The notes under the pieces are model-generated. The model saw only the letters and a program-made list of their open reading frames with translations. It searched no databases and was not told where the DNA came from. This document shows positions 7,990-14,263 of a stretch of 18,044 bases of DNA, piece by piece. The DNA comes from JBBSQE01 sp038258095 (lineage in GTDB: Bacteria > Actinomycetota > Thermoleophilia > Solirubrobacterales > 70-9), in assembly GCA_038258095.1 (NCBI GenBank), contig JBBSQE010000034.1, forward strand, positions 1-18,044, written 5' to 3'. Made by a program: the position numbers and the translations under genes. Every line of letters starts with the position of its first letter. Position 1 is the stretch's first letter.

Positions 7990-8032
7990 CTGTCCCTCGA
8001 AGCGGAGGGCGCCAGGAGGATTGACTGTTCGC

Positions 8033-8503
8033 CTAATCCACCAGCGCTGTGCCGAGCAGGACGAGAACGAGTGTGAGAACTCCGATCCCGGCACGGAGGC
8101 CTGCGGCGACCAGAGCACCCCGCTTGACCCGGGCGTCAAACTGCCCGCCCGCGTCATCATCCAGCGCCCGCCGGCGCAGCCGTGTCATCGCTCGTGCCTG
8201 GGTCATCCCGGCGAACGTCGCGACGAGCAGGGCGAACGCGACAACCGCGGCGGCGACCATCAGCCCGTCCCACGGATGACCCTCGAGAAGGAGGGCTCCG
8301 CTGGCAAGTGCGACCAGGAGCGCAGCACTGCCTACAATCCCATAGGTGCGGCCGAGAGAACGCAGGAACGCGACCCGCTGGGCGGGTTCGAGGGTTCTGG
8401 AGGCCACTCGGGCGACCACGAAGATCGCCACCATGCCTCCCACCCAGATCGAAGCAGCGATCGCGTGCACCGCGATCAGTGGTGCGGAGACTTCAGCGCT
8501 CAT
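8033..8503 (-). CDS. CopD-like four-helix membrane protein
   Basis: 156 aa with four hydrophobic helices (about 8-28, 54-72, 79-100, 132-154). The first reads LIAVHAIAASIWVGGMVAIF, which matches the His...W-x-GG pattern of the CopD/PF05425-like membrane proteins. A basic loop TRLRRRALDDD lies between helices three and four. CopD proteins are linked to copper uptake, but many members of this broad group have no known role, so copper is not claimed. GGAGG lies just before ATG 8503. It follows the universal stress protein gene by 51 nt on the same strand and is probably cotranscribed from operator B. Confidence 0.7.
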   Translation of the reverse strand: MSAEVSAPLIAVHAIAASIWVGGMVAIFVVARVASRTLEPAQRVAFLRSLGRTYGIVGSAALLVALASGALLLEGHPWDGLMVAAAVVAFALLVATFAGMTQARAMTRLRRRALDDDAGGQFDARVKRGALVAAGLRAGIGVLTLVLVLLGTALVD

Positions 8504-8554
8504 CGGCCTCCGCGCCGGCAGAAGTCGCTGATCTACCTCGCGGCCCTCGCTCCG

Positions 8555-9058
8555 TCACGCCGCCCGTGTCAGTGCCCGAGGATGATCGTCCGCGTGATCC
8601 TCCTGGCCTCGGTTGATGATCATGACCGGTCGACTGGCATGGTGAACCACGGCGCTCGAAACACTCCCGAGAAGCATCGAGCGCATGTTCGAAAGCCCCC
8701 GGGAGCCCATGACGATTATCGCGGCGTCGAAATGCTCGGCGGCCTCGTTGATCGCCTCCCAGACCGGGCCATGGCTCTTGACGGCGGTGGACTCGGCGCT
8801 GAGCCCGGCTTCGGAGGCCAGGCGGGTCCCCTCCGCCGCGATGCGCGAACCATCCTCAGCGGCAGCGTCATCGACCTCGGTGAAGTTGGCCATTGCCATG
8901 GCTCCCGACCAGGCGAAGCTGCCGAGGCTCGAAAAGGCCTGCCATGCGGTCACGACAACGACGTGCCTGCCGGGGAAGAGGTCGCCCGCTTCGGCAATCA
9001 TGTGCTTCGCGTCCTCGGAGCCGTCGTAGCAGAGGATGATCGGACGGGGACTGGACAT
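8555..9058 (-). CDS. universal stress protein (UspA family)
   Basis: 167 aa, single Usp domain. The N-terminal strand PIILCYDGSEDAKHM holds D12, and the nucleotide-binding signature G-x2-G-x9-G-S is complete (G118, G121, G131, S132: MGSRGLSNMRSMLLGSVS), so it should be an ATP-binding type. An insertion-like segment SSLGSFAWSGAMAMANFTEV (43-62) lies after strand two. ATG 9058 is chosen because AAGGAGG is 8 nt upstream. An in-frame ATG at 9103 lies 33 nt after operator B and would add 15 residues through leaderless initiation. Usp proteins are core members of the mycobacterial DosR regulon, which fits the operator in front of this gene. Confidence 0.93.
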   Translation of the reverse strand: MSSPRPIILCYDGSEDAKHMIAEAGDLFPGRHVVVVTAWQAFSSLGSFAWSGAMAMANFTEVDDAAAEDGSRIAAEGTRLASEAGLSAESTAVKSHGPVWEAINEAAEHFDAAIIVMGSRGLSNMRSMLLGSVSSAVVHHASRPVMIINRGQEDHADDHPRALTRAA

Positions 9059-9108
9059 GGCAAGAACCTCCTTCGTTGGTGTGCCTGCGACTGGGTGACT
9101 CATGCTCG

Positions 9109-9154
9109 ATCTTCCTCGCACTCCGCACCGTGCACCATGGGTTTGACTACCCAT
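9109..9154 (-). promoter_or_regulatory. DosR-like operator B and -10, universal stress protein promoter
   Basis: Perfect ATGGG-N8-CCCAT at 9137-9154, then GAAGAT at 9114-9109 with 22 nt between. The whole element closely resembles the promoter at 11270-11315: both share CCCATGGTGCA at the operator end and TGCGAGGA before the hexamer, at identical spacing. Confidence 0.85.
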
Positions 9155-9180
9155 AGGGGTCGGGACCCCTGCCCGAGGGG
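9155..9180 (-). other. Overlapping GC-rich palindromes (second operator or terminator)
   Basis: AGGGGTC-GG-GACCCCT (9155-9170) touches operator B, and its CCCCT can also pair with AGGGG at 9176-9180. On the minus strand the first hairpin begins 3 nt after the stop of the DUF779-like gene, so it may be a terminator, but no T-run follows. It also fits GGG-N8-CCC and could be a second regulator site; the sequence does not decide. Confidence 0.4.
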
Positions 9181-9183
9181 GAC

Positions 9184-9723
9184 TCAACGGGAAGGTCGAA
9201 GCGTCAGGCGGAGGCCTTCGGCTCCACTGGAGACGGGCTGACCGGCTCTGGACCGGCGGATGTCGACGAGAAGGTCCGGGGACCCCCAGCGCCTGTAGCG
9301 ATCGGCATCAATGAGGAACGGAACGCCTCCGACCTGGCCCAGTTGTATCTCATTGATCCGGGGTGGAAGTTGCGCCTCGCTGACGTAGCTGGCGGCATCG
9401 CCTTGGAGACGGTCGCCCGACTGTCGCAGGGCGACCACGTGACGGGTGCCGCGAAGGCGCATGATTGCGACGATGGCCGCGGGGGTCGCGACGACGGTCC
9501 CGATCTCGGGGGTTTCGCGACGCCCACCGTTTGGGAATCTGAAGTCCCCACGGCTCACTTCCGATCCAGCGGCCTCGGGCAGCAGTGCTCGCAGTTCCTC
9601 GATCGCCAGCTCGAGCTCACGGACACCAAACGTCGATCGCTGGGTCCACGGCTGCGAATCGGCTTCGCACCCAACATCACTCTCAACCGAGAGGAGAGCC
9701 GGCCTGTCCGAGGTTTCGATCAT
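9184..9723 (-). CDS. DUF779-like protein lacking the family cysteines
   Basis: 179 aa from ATG 9723. This start was chosen because operator C lies exactly 34 nt upstream, as for three other genes here; longer reading frames run through the operator. The C-terminal part (about 75-179) matches the DUF779 layout: VVATPAAIVAIMRLR, then a QSG motif, then LGQVGGVPFLIDADRYRRW and a final GAEGLRLTLR. In usual DUF779 proteins, often found beside aldehyde dehydrogenase genes, the QSG is part of HQSGGCCDG with conserved Cys. Here it is RQSGDRLQGDA, with no Cys. The N-terminal 70 residues are unlike anything I recognise. Function unknown; expression as part of the stress regulon is inferred. Confidence 0.72.
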   Translation of the reverse strand: MIETSDRPALLSVESDVGCEADSQPWTQRSTFGVRELELAIEELRALLPEAAGSEVSRGDFRFPNGGRRETPEIGTVVATPAAIVAIMRLRGTRHVVALRQSGDRLQGDAASYVSEAQLPPRINEIQLGQVGGVPFLIDADRYRRWGSPDLLVDIRRSRAGQPVSSGAEGLRLTLRPSR

Positions 9724-9729
9724 GTCATC

Positions 9730-9775
9730 AGCGTCGCGTATCCCAGGACGAAAAACCATGGGGACCAAGACCCAT
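9730..9775 (-). promoter_or_regulatory. DosR-like operator C and -10, DUF779-like promoter
   Basis: Perfect ATGGG-N8-CCCAT at 9758-9775; GACGCT (9735-9730) is 22 nt further; the ATG follows 34 nt after the operator. No Shine-Dalgarno is visible between hexamer and ATG, which supports a leaderless transcript. Confidence 0.8.
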
Positions 9776-9842
9776 TCGCTCGCTTCCCGGGGGCTAACCT
9801 CTCGTCCGCTCGACCTCACACCTGTCCGAGGGCAAGATGCTG

Positions 9843-9870
9843 AAAATCGTCCTGAAGCCAGGATTTCAGG
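9843..9870 (-). terminator. Probable intrinsic terminator after the DUF488 gene
   Basis: On the minus strand CCTGAA and TTCAGG form a 6-bp stem around an 8-nt loop, and the gene's stop codon lies within the first arm. A short run TTTT follows after 4 nt (9846-9843). It closes the sulfurtransferase-DUF488 operon. Confidence 0.5.
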
Positions 9871-10255
9871 TCTGTGATCTCGGCGTCGCCGACGGTGTCA
9901 CGCTCGGTAATCCGCGCTTCAAGGCCTTGGCGAGGACGACCGCGTCATTGAACTCTGTGTCCTTGGCCGAGTAGACGAGCGTCAACTTCCCTTCGCGAGC
10001 AAGCCGCCGAAGGCGGGCCAACGCCGGACGATGTTGTCGAAGCTCCTCAAAAAAGCGCTCCTCAAACTCGGCGAAGCGGGCGGGATCGTGCCCGAACCAC
10101 CTTCGCAACTCGGCACTCGGCGCCAGCTCTGGTTTCCACTCATCGAGCATGGCGCGCTCTCGCGACACCCCTCGCGGCCAGAGTCGATCGACCAGAACCC
10201 TGTAGCCGTCGGAGGGTCGAGCAGGGTCGTACGCCCGCTTGAGGCGGATCGTCAT
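9866..10255 (-). CDS. DUF488 family protein
   Basis: 129 aa, full length for the short DUF488 type. Conserved features: IRLKRAYDPARPSDGYRVLVDRLWPRG near the N-terminus, WFGHDPARFAEFEERF in the middle, and the C-terminal LTLVYSAKDTEFNDAVVLAKAL. The biochemical role of the family is unknown to me. ATG 10255 is 7 nt after the stop of the sulfurtransferase gene, so the two form one operon and this protein should share its stress control. The longer reading frame upstream only repeats sequence of the sulfurtransferase gene and is not used. Confidence 0.87.
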   Translation of the reverse strand: MTIRLKRAYDPARPSDGYRVLVDRLWPRGVSRERAMLDEWKPELAPSAELRRWFGHDPARFAEFEERFFEELRQHRPALARLRRLAREGKLTLVYSAKDTEFNDAVVLAKALKRGLPSVTPSATPRSQT

Positions 10256-10262
10256 TGCCCCG

Positions 10263-11123
10263 TTACTCACGAAGGGTCCTCGGAAGCGACTTCTCGATCG
10301 GCGCGCCGACGAGGTTGCCCCACTCGGTCCAGGAACCGTCGTAGTTCTTGACGTCGGCCTGCCCGAGCAGCTCATGCAGCACGAACCACGTGTGGGCCGA
10401 ACGCTCCCCGATCCTGCAGTAGGCGATCACCGAGCGGTCATCGCCGAGCACGTCCTCGCTCCCGTACAACTCACGCAGTTCGTCGGCGGATTTGAATGTC
10501 CCGTCTTCGTTCACGGCCTTCGACCAGGGGACGGAGGATGCGCCGGGGATATGGCCGCCACGCTGGGCTCCCTCCTGCTCGTAGCCGACCATCGTGATCA
10601 ATGCGCCCGCGTATTCCTCGGGGCTGCGCACATCCACGAGCTTCGTACCGTCGTCGAGGCCGGCTCGAACCTCGTCGCGGTAGGCGCGGATCGAGTCATC
10701 ACCCCGCCGAGCCGTGAATGTCTGCGCTTCATAAGCCGGAGCTTCCGGGGTCGTCTCGCGACCCTCGGCGATCCATTTCTCGCGCGGACCGTCCATCAAT
10801 TTGATCCTGTCGTGGCCGTAGTAGACGAAGTACCAATAGGCGTAGGCAGCGAACCAGTTGTTGCGGTCGCCGTAGAGGACGATCGTGTGGTTGTTCGAAA
10901 CGCCGCGACTCCCCATCAGTTCGCTGAATGCGTCCGGATCCAAGAAATTGCGGTTGACCTGGTCCTGTAGGTCAGCCTGCCAGTTGAATCCGATAGCACC
11001 CGGAATATGCGCCTCGGCATAGAGGGCTGGATTCTCGTCCACCTCGATGATGCGGATCGATTCGTCATCCAAATGTTCGGCGACCCAATCGGTGTCGACC
11101 AGTACGTCCTTTGCATAGTTCAA
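10263..11123 (-). CDS. CysA2/SseA-type thiosulfate sulfurtransferase (two rhodanese domains)
   Basis: 286 aa from TTG 11123, chosen because GGAGG lies 5 nt upstream; a longer TTG start at 11183 has no comparable site. Two rhodanese domains: the N-terminal one (about 5-125) carries LYGDRNNWFAAYAYW where a catalytic Cys would sit and is inactive; the C-terminal one (about 145-280) has the loop YCRIGERSAHTWF with catalytic C236. That loop is nearly that of mycobacterial CysA2/CysA3. The enzyme should move sulfane sulfur from thiosulfate or a 3-mercapto donor to a thiophilic acceptor such as cyanide. The start lies 1 nt after the stop of a 29-codon ORF, suggesting translational coupling. It forms an operon with the DUF488 gene. 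Confidence 0.92.
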   Translation of the reverse strand: MNYAKDVLVDTDWVAEHLDDESIRIIEVDENPALYAEAHIPGAIGFNWQADLQDQVNRNFLDPDAFSELMGSRGVSNNHTIVLYGDRNNWFAAYAYWYFVYYGHDRIKLMDGPREKWIAEGRETTPEAPAYEAQTFTARRGDDSIRAYRDEVRAGLDDGTKLVDVRSPEEYAGALITMVGYEQEGAQRGGHIPGASSVPWSKAVNEDGTFKSADELRELYGSEDVLGDDRSVIAYCRIGERSAHTWFVLHELLGQADVKNYDGSWTEWGNLVGAPIEKSLPRTLRE

Positions 11124-11124
11124 C

Positions 11125-11214
11125 TCAACCTCCGGGGGTCGTTGATGTTGCCTTCTTTGTGGGGCAGAAGCCTTGGAAGCCAAAGGTTCCTGAAGGTCGG
11201 CCGAGGGCGGACAT
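11125..11214 (-). CDS. 29-residue leader ORF coupled to the sulfurtransferase
   Basis: ATG 11214 follows a very strong ribosome site (AAAGGAGG, 8-nt spacing) and opens MSALGRPSGTFGFQGFCPTKKATSTTPGG, 29 residues with one Cys. Its stop TGA (11127-11125) overlaps the ribosome site region of the sulfurtransferase and ends 1 nt before its TTG start. The promoter and start region resemble those of the universal stress protein gene (same AAGGAGG-TC...GCCATGTCC layout), so this may be the decayed start of a duplicated gene now serving as a leader. Whether the peptide has a function, for example in attenuation or coupling, is unknown. Confidence 0.55.
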   Translation of the reverse strand: MSALGRPSGTFGFQGFCPTKKATSTTPGG

Positions 11215-11269
11215 GGCGCGAGCCTCCTTTGGTTGTTGGGCCGACTCGCAGAAAGTGGGTCCTTTCAGG

Positions 11270-11315
11270 ATCCTCCTCGCATCGGGATGCCTGCACCATG
11301 GGGTTGAATGCCCAT
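11270..11315 (-). promoter_or_regulatory. DosR-like operator D, minus-strand promoter (sulfurtransferase)
   Basis: Perfect ATGGG-N8-CCCAT at 11298-11315, then GAGGAT (11275-11270) after 22 nt. A 5' leader of roughly 55-60 nt then precedes the 29-codon ORF. Nearly a twin of the universal stress protein promoter. Confidence 0.82.
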
Positions 11316-11343
11316 TGACGCGTAGGCTTGCGGCGAGGAGAGT
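11298..11343 (+). promoter_or_regulatory. DosR-like operator D, plus-strand promoter (kinase-regulator operon)
   Basis: The same operator read on the plus strand: GAGAGT (11338-11343) lies 22 nt after CCCAT, and ATG 11350 is 34 nt after it. TTGACG (11315-11320) overlaps the last operator base and stands 17 nt before the hexamer, so this promoter also has a near-consensus -35. One operator thus appears to serve both directions and to autoregulate the two-component system. Confidence 0.82.
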
Positions 11344-11349
11344 GAGCTG

Positions 11350-12399
11350 ATGGGATCGGCGGGCAATCAGACCGTGATCGACGGGACCAAGGCCCTGCCG
11401 GGTTCGCTCCGCTCGGGCCCGGACAAGCGGCTTCCACTCCTTTGGCGGGCTTTTTTCGCCAGCGCGATGATCATGGTCGGCGCCGCGGCGCTCCTCGTCC
11501 TCACGCCGGTCACGATCCACGCGTCCGTCACCTCGGGTCAGTTGGGGCTGATTCTCTCTGGGCTCGCACTGATGCTGCTTGCCAATCTCTGGATGCTGAG
11601 GAGAGTCCTGGCCCCGCTCAGGAAGCTGACCGCGCTCATGAAGCAGATCGACCCCGACCGGCCAGGTGAACGCGTCACTGACATCGGGGCCTACGGTCCC
11701 GATGTGGCCGCGCTGAGCAACGCCTTCAACCGAATGCTGGACCGCCTCGAGCGCGAGCGAAACGAGAGTGCCCGCGCTGCGTTGGAGGCTCAGGAGGGTG
11801 AGCGTCAACGGCTCGCCGCTGAGTTGCACGACGAGATCGGACAAACCCTCACCGCTGCTGCGATTCAGATCGAGCACGCTGCCGACAGCGGCCACGACTC
11901 ACCGGCTGATCTACGTCGCATCGCCGCCGTCGTCCGCGGAAGCCTGGACGAAGTTCGGCGCATCGCTCGTGAGCTCAGGCCGGAGGCGCTGGACGACCTC
12001 GGCCTGGTCAACGCCCTCATCTCCCTCTGCTCCCGCCTCTCCTCACAGGGGGACCTGCGAATTGTGCGTCGGATTCAGAAGCTCCCCGACCTTTCACCGG
12101 AATTGGAACTGGTCATCTACCGAATAGCGCAGGAAAGCCTGACCAACGTCGTTCGCCACGCCCAGGCTTCGCAGGCGACGTTGAGCCTCAATGCGACGCC
12201 CCACACGGCAACCCTTTCAATCGTCGACGACGGCCGCGGCCTGCCCCCCGACCTTCCGGCCCGCACTGCCGGGATCAGCGGTATGCGGGAGCGGGCCCGA
12301 CTGGCCCACGGGAAACTGGAAATCGACTCGAAGCCGAGCCACGGTACGGCTGTCACCGTCGAGCTGCCCTGGGAGGCACCGGATGCCAGTCCCGCTTAA
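11350..12399 (+). CDS. NarL-type sensor histidine kinase (HAMP-HisKA_3-HATPase)
   Basis: 349 aa. Two hydrophobic helices (about 33-53 and 64-84) with only about ten residues between them, so there is almost no outer sensor domain; sensing may occur in or at the membrane. HAMP at about 84-136, then a HisKA_3 dimerisation domain with ERQRLAAELHDEIGQ (H160), ELRPEALDDLGL (208-219), the N box QESLTNVVRH (261-270) and DDGRG (293-297), ending GISGMRERA (308-316). This is the kinase type that pairs with NarL/DosR regulators. Unlike DosS/DosT of mycobacteria it lacks GAF domains for haem. It overlaps the regulator gene by 17 nt and lies 34 nt behind operator D. Confidence 0.94.
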   Translation: MGSAGNQTVIDGTKALPGSLRSGPDKRLPLLWRAFFASAMIMVGAAALLVLTPVTIHASVTSGQLGLILSGLALMLLANLWMLRRVLAPLRKLTALMKQIDPDRPGERVTDIGAYGPDVAALSNAFNRMLDRLERERNESARAALEAQEGERQRLAAELHDEIGQTLTAAAIQIEHAADSGHDSPADLRRIAAVVRGSLDEVRRIARELRPEALDDLGLVNALISLCSRLSSQGDLRIVRRIQKLPDLSPELELVIYRIAQESLTNVVRHAQASQATLSLNATPHTATLSIVDDGRGLPPDLPARTAGISGMRERARLAHGKLEIDSKPSHGTAVTVELPWEAPDASPA

Positions 12400-13042
12400 G
12401 ACAAGGATTCTCCTTGCCGACGACCACGTTGTCGTTCGAGACGGCTTGCGCATGGTCCTCGATGCGGCCCCGGATCTCGAAGTCGTCGCCGAGGCCGGCG
12501 ACGGTGCCGAAGCTGTCGATCTGGCGCTCGCAGGCGGGATCGACCTAGTCATTCTGGACGTCTCGATGCCGCGCATGACCGGTCTGCAGGCCGCCAGGGA
12601 GATCGCTCGCAGGAGTCCCGAGCTGCGAATCCTCATGCTGTCGATGCACGAGAATGAGCAATACCTGTTCGAGGCGTTGAAGGCGGGGGCATCGGGATAC
12701 GTGCTGAAGTCGGTTGCGAACCGTGATCTGATCGAGGCCTGCCGAGCGACGATGAGAGGCCAGCCCTTCCTATATCCGGCCGCGGTCACCACTCTGGTCC
12801 GTGACTACCTCGACGGAGCGCAGCGAGGAGAGGCGGCCCCTCGGGATCCTCTGACCCCGCGCGAGCTCGAGGTCGTGAAGCTGATCGCGGAGGGGCACAC
12901 GAGCGAGGAGATCGCCCAGATGCTGGTGATCAGCAAGAAGACGGTCGATCGCCATCGAGCCAACATGCTCGAGAAGCTGGGCATGCGAAACCGGGTCGAG
13001 CTGACTCGCTACGCGATCAGGCGCGGGCTCGTCGAGCCCTGA
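12383..13042 (+). CDS. NarL/FixJ-family response regulator (DosR-like candidate)
   Basis: 219 aa from ATG 12383, with GGAGG 6 nt upstream; it overlaps the kinase by 17 nt. Receiver domain at 1-120: D13/D14, phosphoacceptor D59 (VILDVSMPRMTG), S87, K109. LuxR-type helix-turn-helix at about 156-216: LTPRELEVVKLIAEGHTSEEIA with recognition helix KKTVDRHRANMLEKLG. The recognition helix differs from that of DosR (which has KTVKNYVS), so the exact target need not be identical. It is the only NarL-family regulator in the window and is encoded in the middle of the genes that carry the ATGGG-N8-CCCAT operator, including its own promoter; I infer that it binds them. Confidence 0.95.
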   Translation: MPVPLKTRILLADDHVVVRDGLRMVLDAAPDLEVVAEAGDGAEAVDLALAGGIDLVILDVSMPRMTGLQAAREIARRSPELRILMLSMHENEQYLFEALKAGASGYVLKSVANRDLIEACRATMRGQPFLYPAAVTTLVRDYLDGAQRGEAAPRDPLTPRELEVVKLIAEGHTSEEIAQMLVISKKTVDRHRANMLEKLGMRNRVELTRYAIRRGLVEP

Positions 13043-13067
13043 GCGTCCGGTAGCCCGCTGACAGAAC

Positions 13068-13113
13068 TTGGGTTCAAACACCCATGGCTGCTGCAGAAGA
13101 ACCGGGCAATGGT
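13068..13113 (+). promoter_or_regulatory. DosR-like operator E and -10, before unknown 182-aa gene
   Basis: TTGGG-N8-CCCAT at 13068-13085, one mismatch from the consensus; AATGGT (13108-13113) follows after 22 nt. The gene starts further on, at ATG 13166 with its own ribosome site, so here there is a 5' leader of about 45 nt. Confidence 0.7.
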
Positions 13114-13165
13114 TGGGACATCGAAGTCCCTTCAAGGGATACCAACCCTGATCGAGGAGGTTCCG

Positions 13166-13714
13166 ATGTATCAAAGTCCCCAGCAGCCCGGTCCGACACG
13201 AGTCAACCTCTCGCCGACCTCCGCTCGGCTGCGGGCTCGCTGGCTCTCAACGCGCGCCCAAATCGGTCAAACGAGGCTCGACAGGGAACTGGCATCGGGT
13301 GCGAACCCGGATTCTGACCCTCTCCTGCAGGCGCGAGCGCGCCACCTGTTGTCCCGAGATGCGCGCGAACAGATCGCCTCAACCATTGACCGGATCCTTC
13401 GTCCGAGCGACCGAGCGGCGCTCTACAGCGCGCGGGTCCCAGTCTGCTCTCCGGCGGTTCGTGAGGCGGAGCCCGCCCTGGCAATGCTGGCCGATCGGTT
13501 GAGAGCGTACTTTTCGATAGATGCGCAGGGTGTGGCCAAGGCTCAGATCCTGCTCACGGATGGGAGCGGGCCGCTTTACAACCCGAACAGCACGTCCGAT
13601 GTGAACAGCGCCGCCCACGGTGCGCTGGCTGCGCTCGACGTTCGACCGACAGGTTCTACGCGGAGCCGGACACCCATCCGAAGCCGAAGCGAGTTCGTCG
13701 CCTCGCACGGCTAG
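13166..13714 (+). CDS. unknown 182-residue protein, stress operator upstream
   Basis: ATG 13166 is chosen because GGAGG lies 5 nt upstream; an upstream ATG at 13109 lies within the promoter hexamer. The central part reads as an all-helical soluble domain: LRARWLSTRAQIGQTRLDRELASG (24-47), ARARHLLSRDAREQIASTIDRIL (58-80), then VPVCSPAVREAEPALAMLADRLRAYF and AQILLTDGSGPLYN. I have the impression of a widespread actinobacterial family without known function, but cannot name it. No catalytic motif, signal peptide or membrane segment. The C-terminal 35 residues are Ser/Arg-rich and look disordered. The operator suggests membership in the stress regulon. Confidence 0.75.
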   Translation: MYQSPQQPGPTRVNLSPTSARLRARWLSTRAQIGQTRLDRELASGANPDSDPLLQARARHLLSRDAREQIASTIDRILRPSDRAALYSARVPVCSPAVREAEPALAMLADRLRAYFSIDAQGVAKAQILLTDGSGPLYNPNSTSDVNSAAHGALAALDVRPTGSTRSRTPIRSRSEFVASHG

Positions 13715-13716
13715 AA

Positions 13717-13756
13717 CCGCGGCGGCGCCCTGCGGCGGGGAGCTCAGGGACCGCGG
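13717..13756. terminator. Possible bidirectional terminator hairpin
   Basis: Nested inverted repeats CCGCGG (13717-13722) with CCGCGG (13751-13756), and CCCTG (13728-13732) with CAGGG (13745-13749), lie between two convergent genes. No T-run follows on either strand, so the call rests on position and structure only. Confidence 0.33.
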
Positions 13757-13761
13757 CTTCC

Positions 13762-13938
13762 TCAATCGTCCGAATCCCTGACCTCCCAGTTCCAGACCGC
13801 CGGAGGGTCACTGGCCGGAAATGACCCATGACCAGTTTCATCGACGGTGGGCCGGCTGGACGGCTTCGGTTGTTGCGGGTCTTCGGAGCCCAGAGGCTCG
13901 TCGCCCGGGTCTTCGGTCTGCGGTTCCGGCTCGATCAT
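13762..13938 (-). CDS. small protein with C-terminal SFPASDPPA motif
   Basis: 58 aa from ATG 13938, 4 nt after the stop of the gene before it; an ATG at 14004 would give 80 aa overlapping that gene. The N-terminal part is acidic and proline-rich (MIEPEPQTEDPGDEPLGSED) and looks disordered. The end, GHGSFPASDPPAVWNWEV, contains the SFPASDPP motif that recurs in many small bacterial proteins of unknown role. No ribosome site is clear. It probably belongs to the same transcript as the 104-residue protein and so to the stress regulon. Confidence 0.6.
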   Translation of the reverse strand: MIEPEPQTEDPGDEPLGSEDPQQPKPSSRPTVDETGHGSFPASDPPAVWNWEVRDSDD

Positions 13939-13942
13939 GGGT

Positions 13943-14257
13943 TCAACGCGCAACCGTCGGCGCCGACGGGGCTTCTTCTGAGAGCACCGAGGGCTCGACG
14001 CCAACCAGGCGAAGATCCCTCAGCAACTCGGTCAGGCCCTTGTGGTCGAATGGGGACGCTGATGACGCCATGCAAAGCTCGATCTGCCATCCAACTCCCG
14101 TCTCGTCATCGATCCCCTCCCGACTGAGTCGCCAAAGACAGCCGGTCATCTCGGGGACACCATCATAGATACGTGTGACTTCCTCGTTCAGCCACCTCTC
14201 CATCTCCGCGGGTGCGACGCGGGAGCATGGACGACAGCGAATAGCGATTTGGCTCAT
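13943..14257 (-). CDS. unknown 104-residue protein, stress operator upstream
   Basis: ATG 14257 is chosen because operator F ends exactly 34 nt upstream and a GAGAAT hexamer lies 7-12 nt before the ATG; there is no good ribosome site, which suggests leaderless translation. The protein starts MSQIAIRCRPCSRVAPAEME with a C-x2-C pair, followed by helical segments (EMERWLNEEVTRI, HKGLTELLRDLRLVG) and two further Cys (GCLWRL, ELCMAS). I do not recognise the family. Metal or thiol chemistry is conceivable from the cysteines but unproven. It is followed closely by the SFPASDPP protein. Confidence 0.68.
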   Translation of the reverse strand: MSQIAIRCRPCSRVAPAEMERWLNEEVTRIYDGVPEMTGCLWRLSREGIDDETGVGWQIELCMASSASPFDHKGLTELLRDLRLVGVEPSVLSEEAPSAPTVAR

Positions 14258-14263
14258 GGATTG

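Noticed and set aside
9724..9819. Longer start for the DUF779-like protein
   Set aside because: It would place operator C inside the coding region; ATG 9723 gives the same 34-nt spacing as three other genes.
11215..11895. Upstream extension of the 29-codon leader into a 256-codon minus-strand frame
   Set aside because: The extension is antisense to the histidine kinase; the strong ribosome site at ATG 11214 explains only the last 29 codons.
13937..13954. ATGGG half-site before the SFPASDPP gene
   Set aside because: The second arm is absent (GCAAC), so it is not an operator; the gene more likely shares the transcript from operator F.
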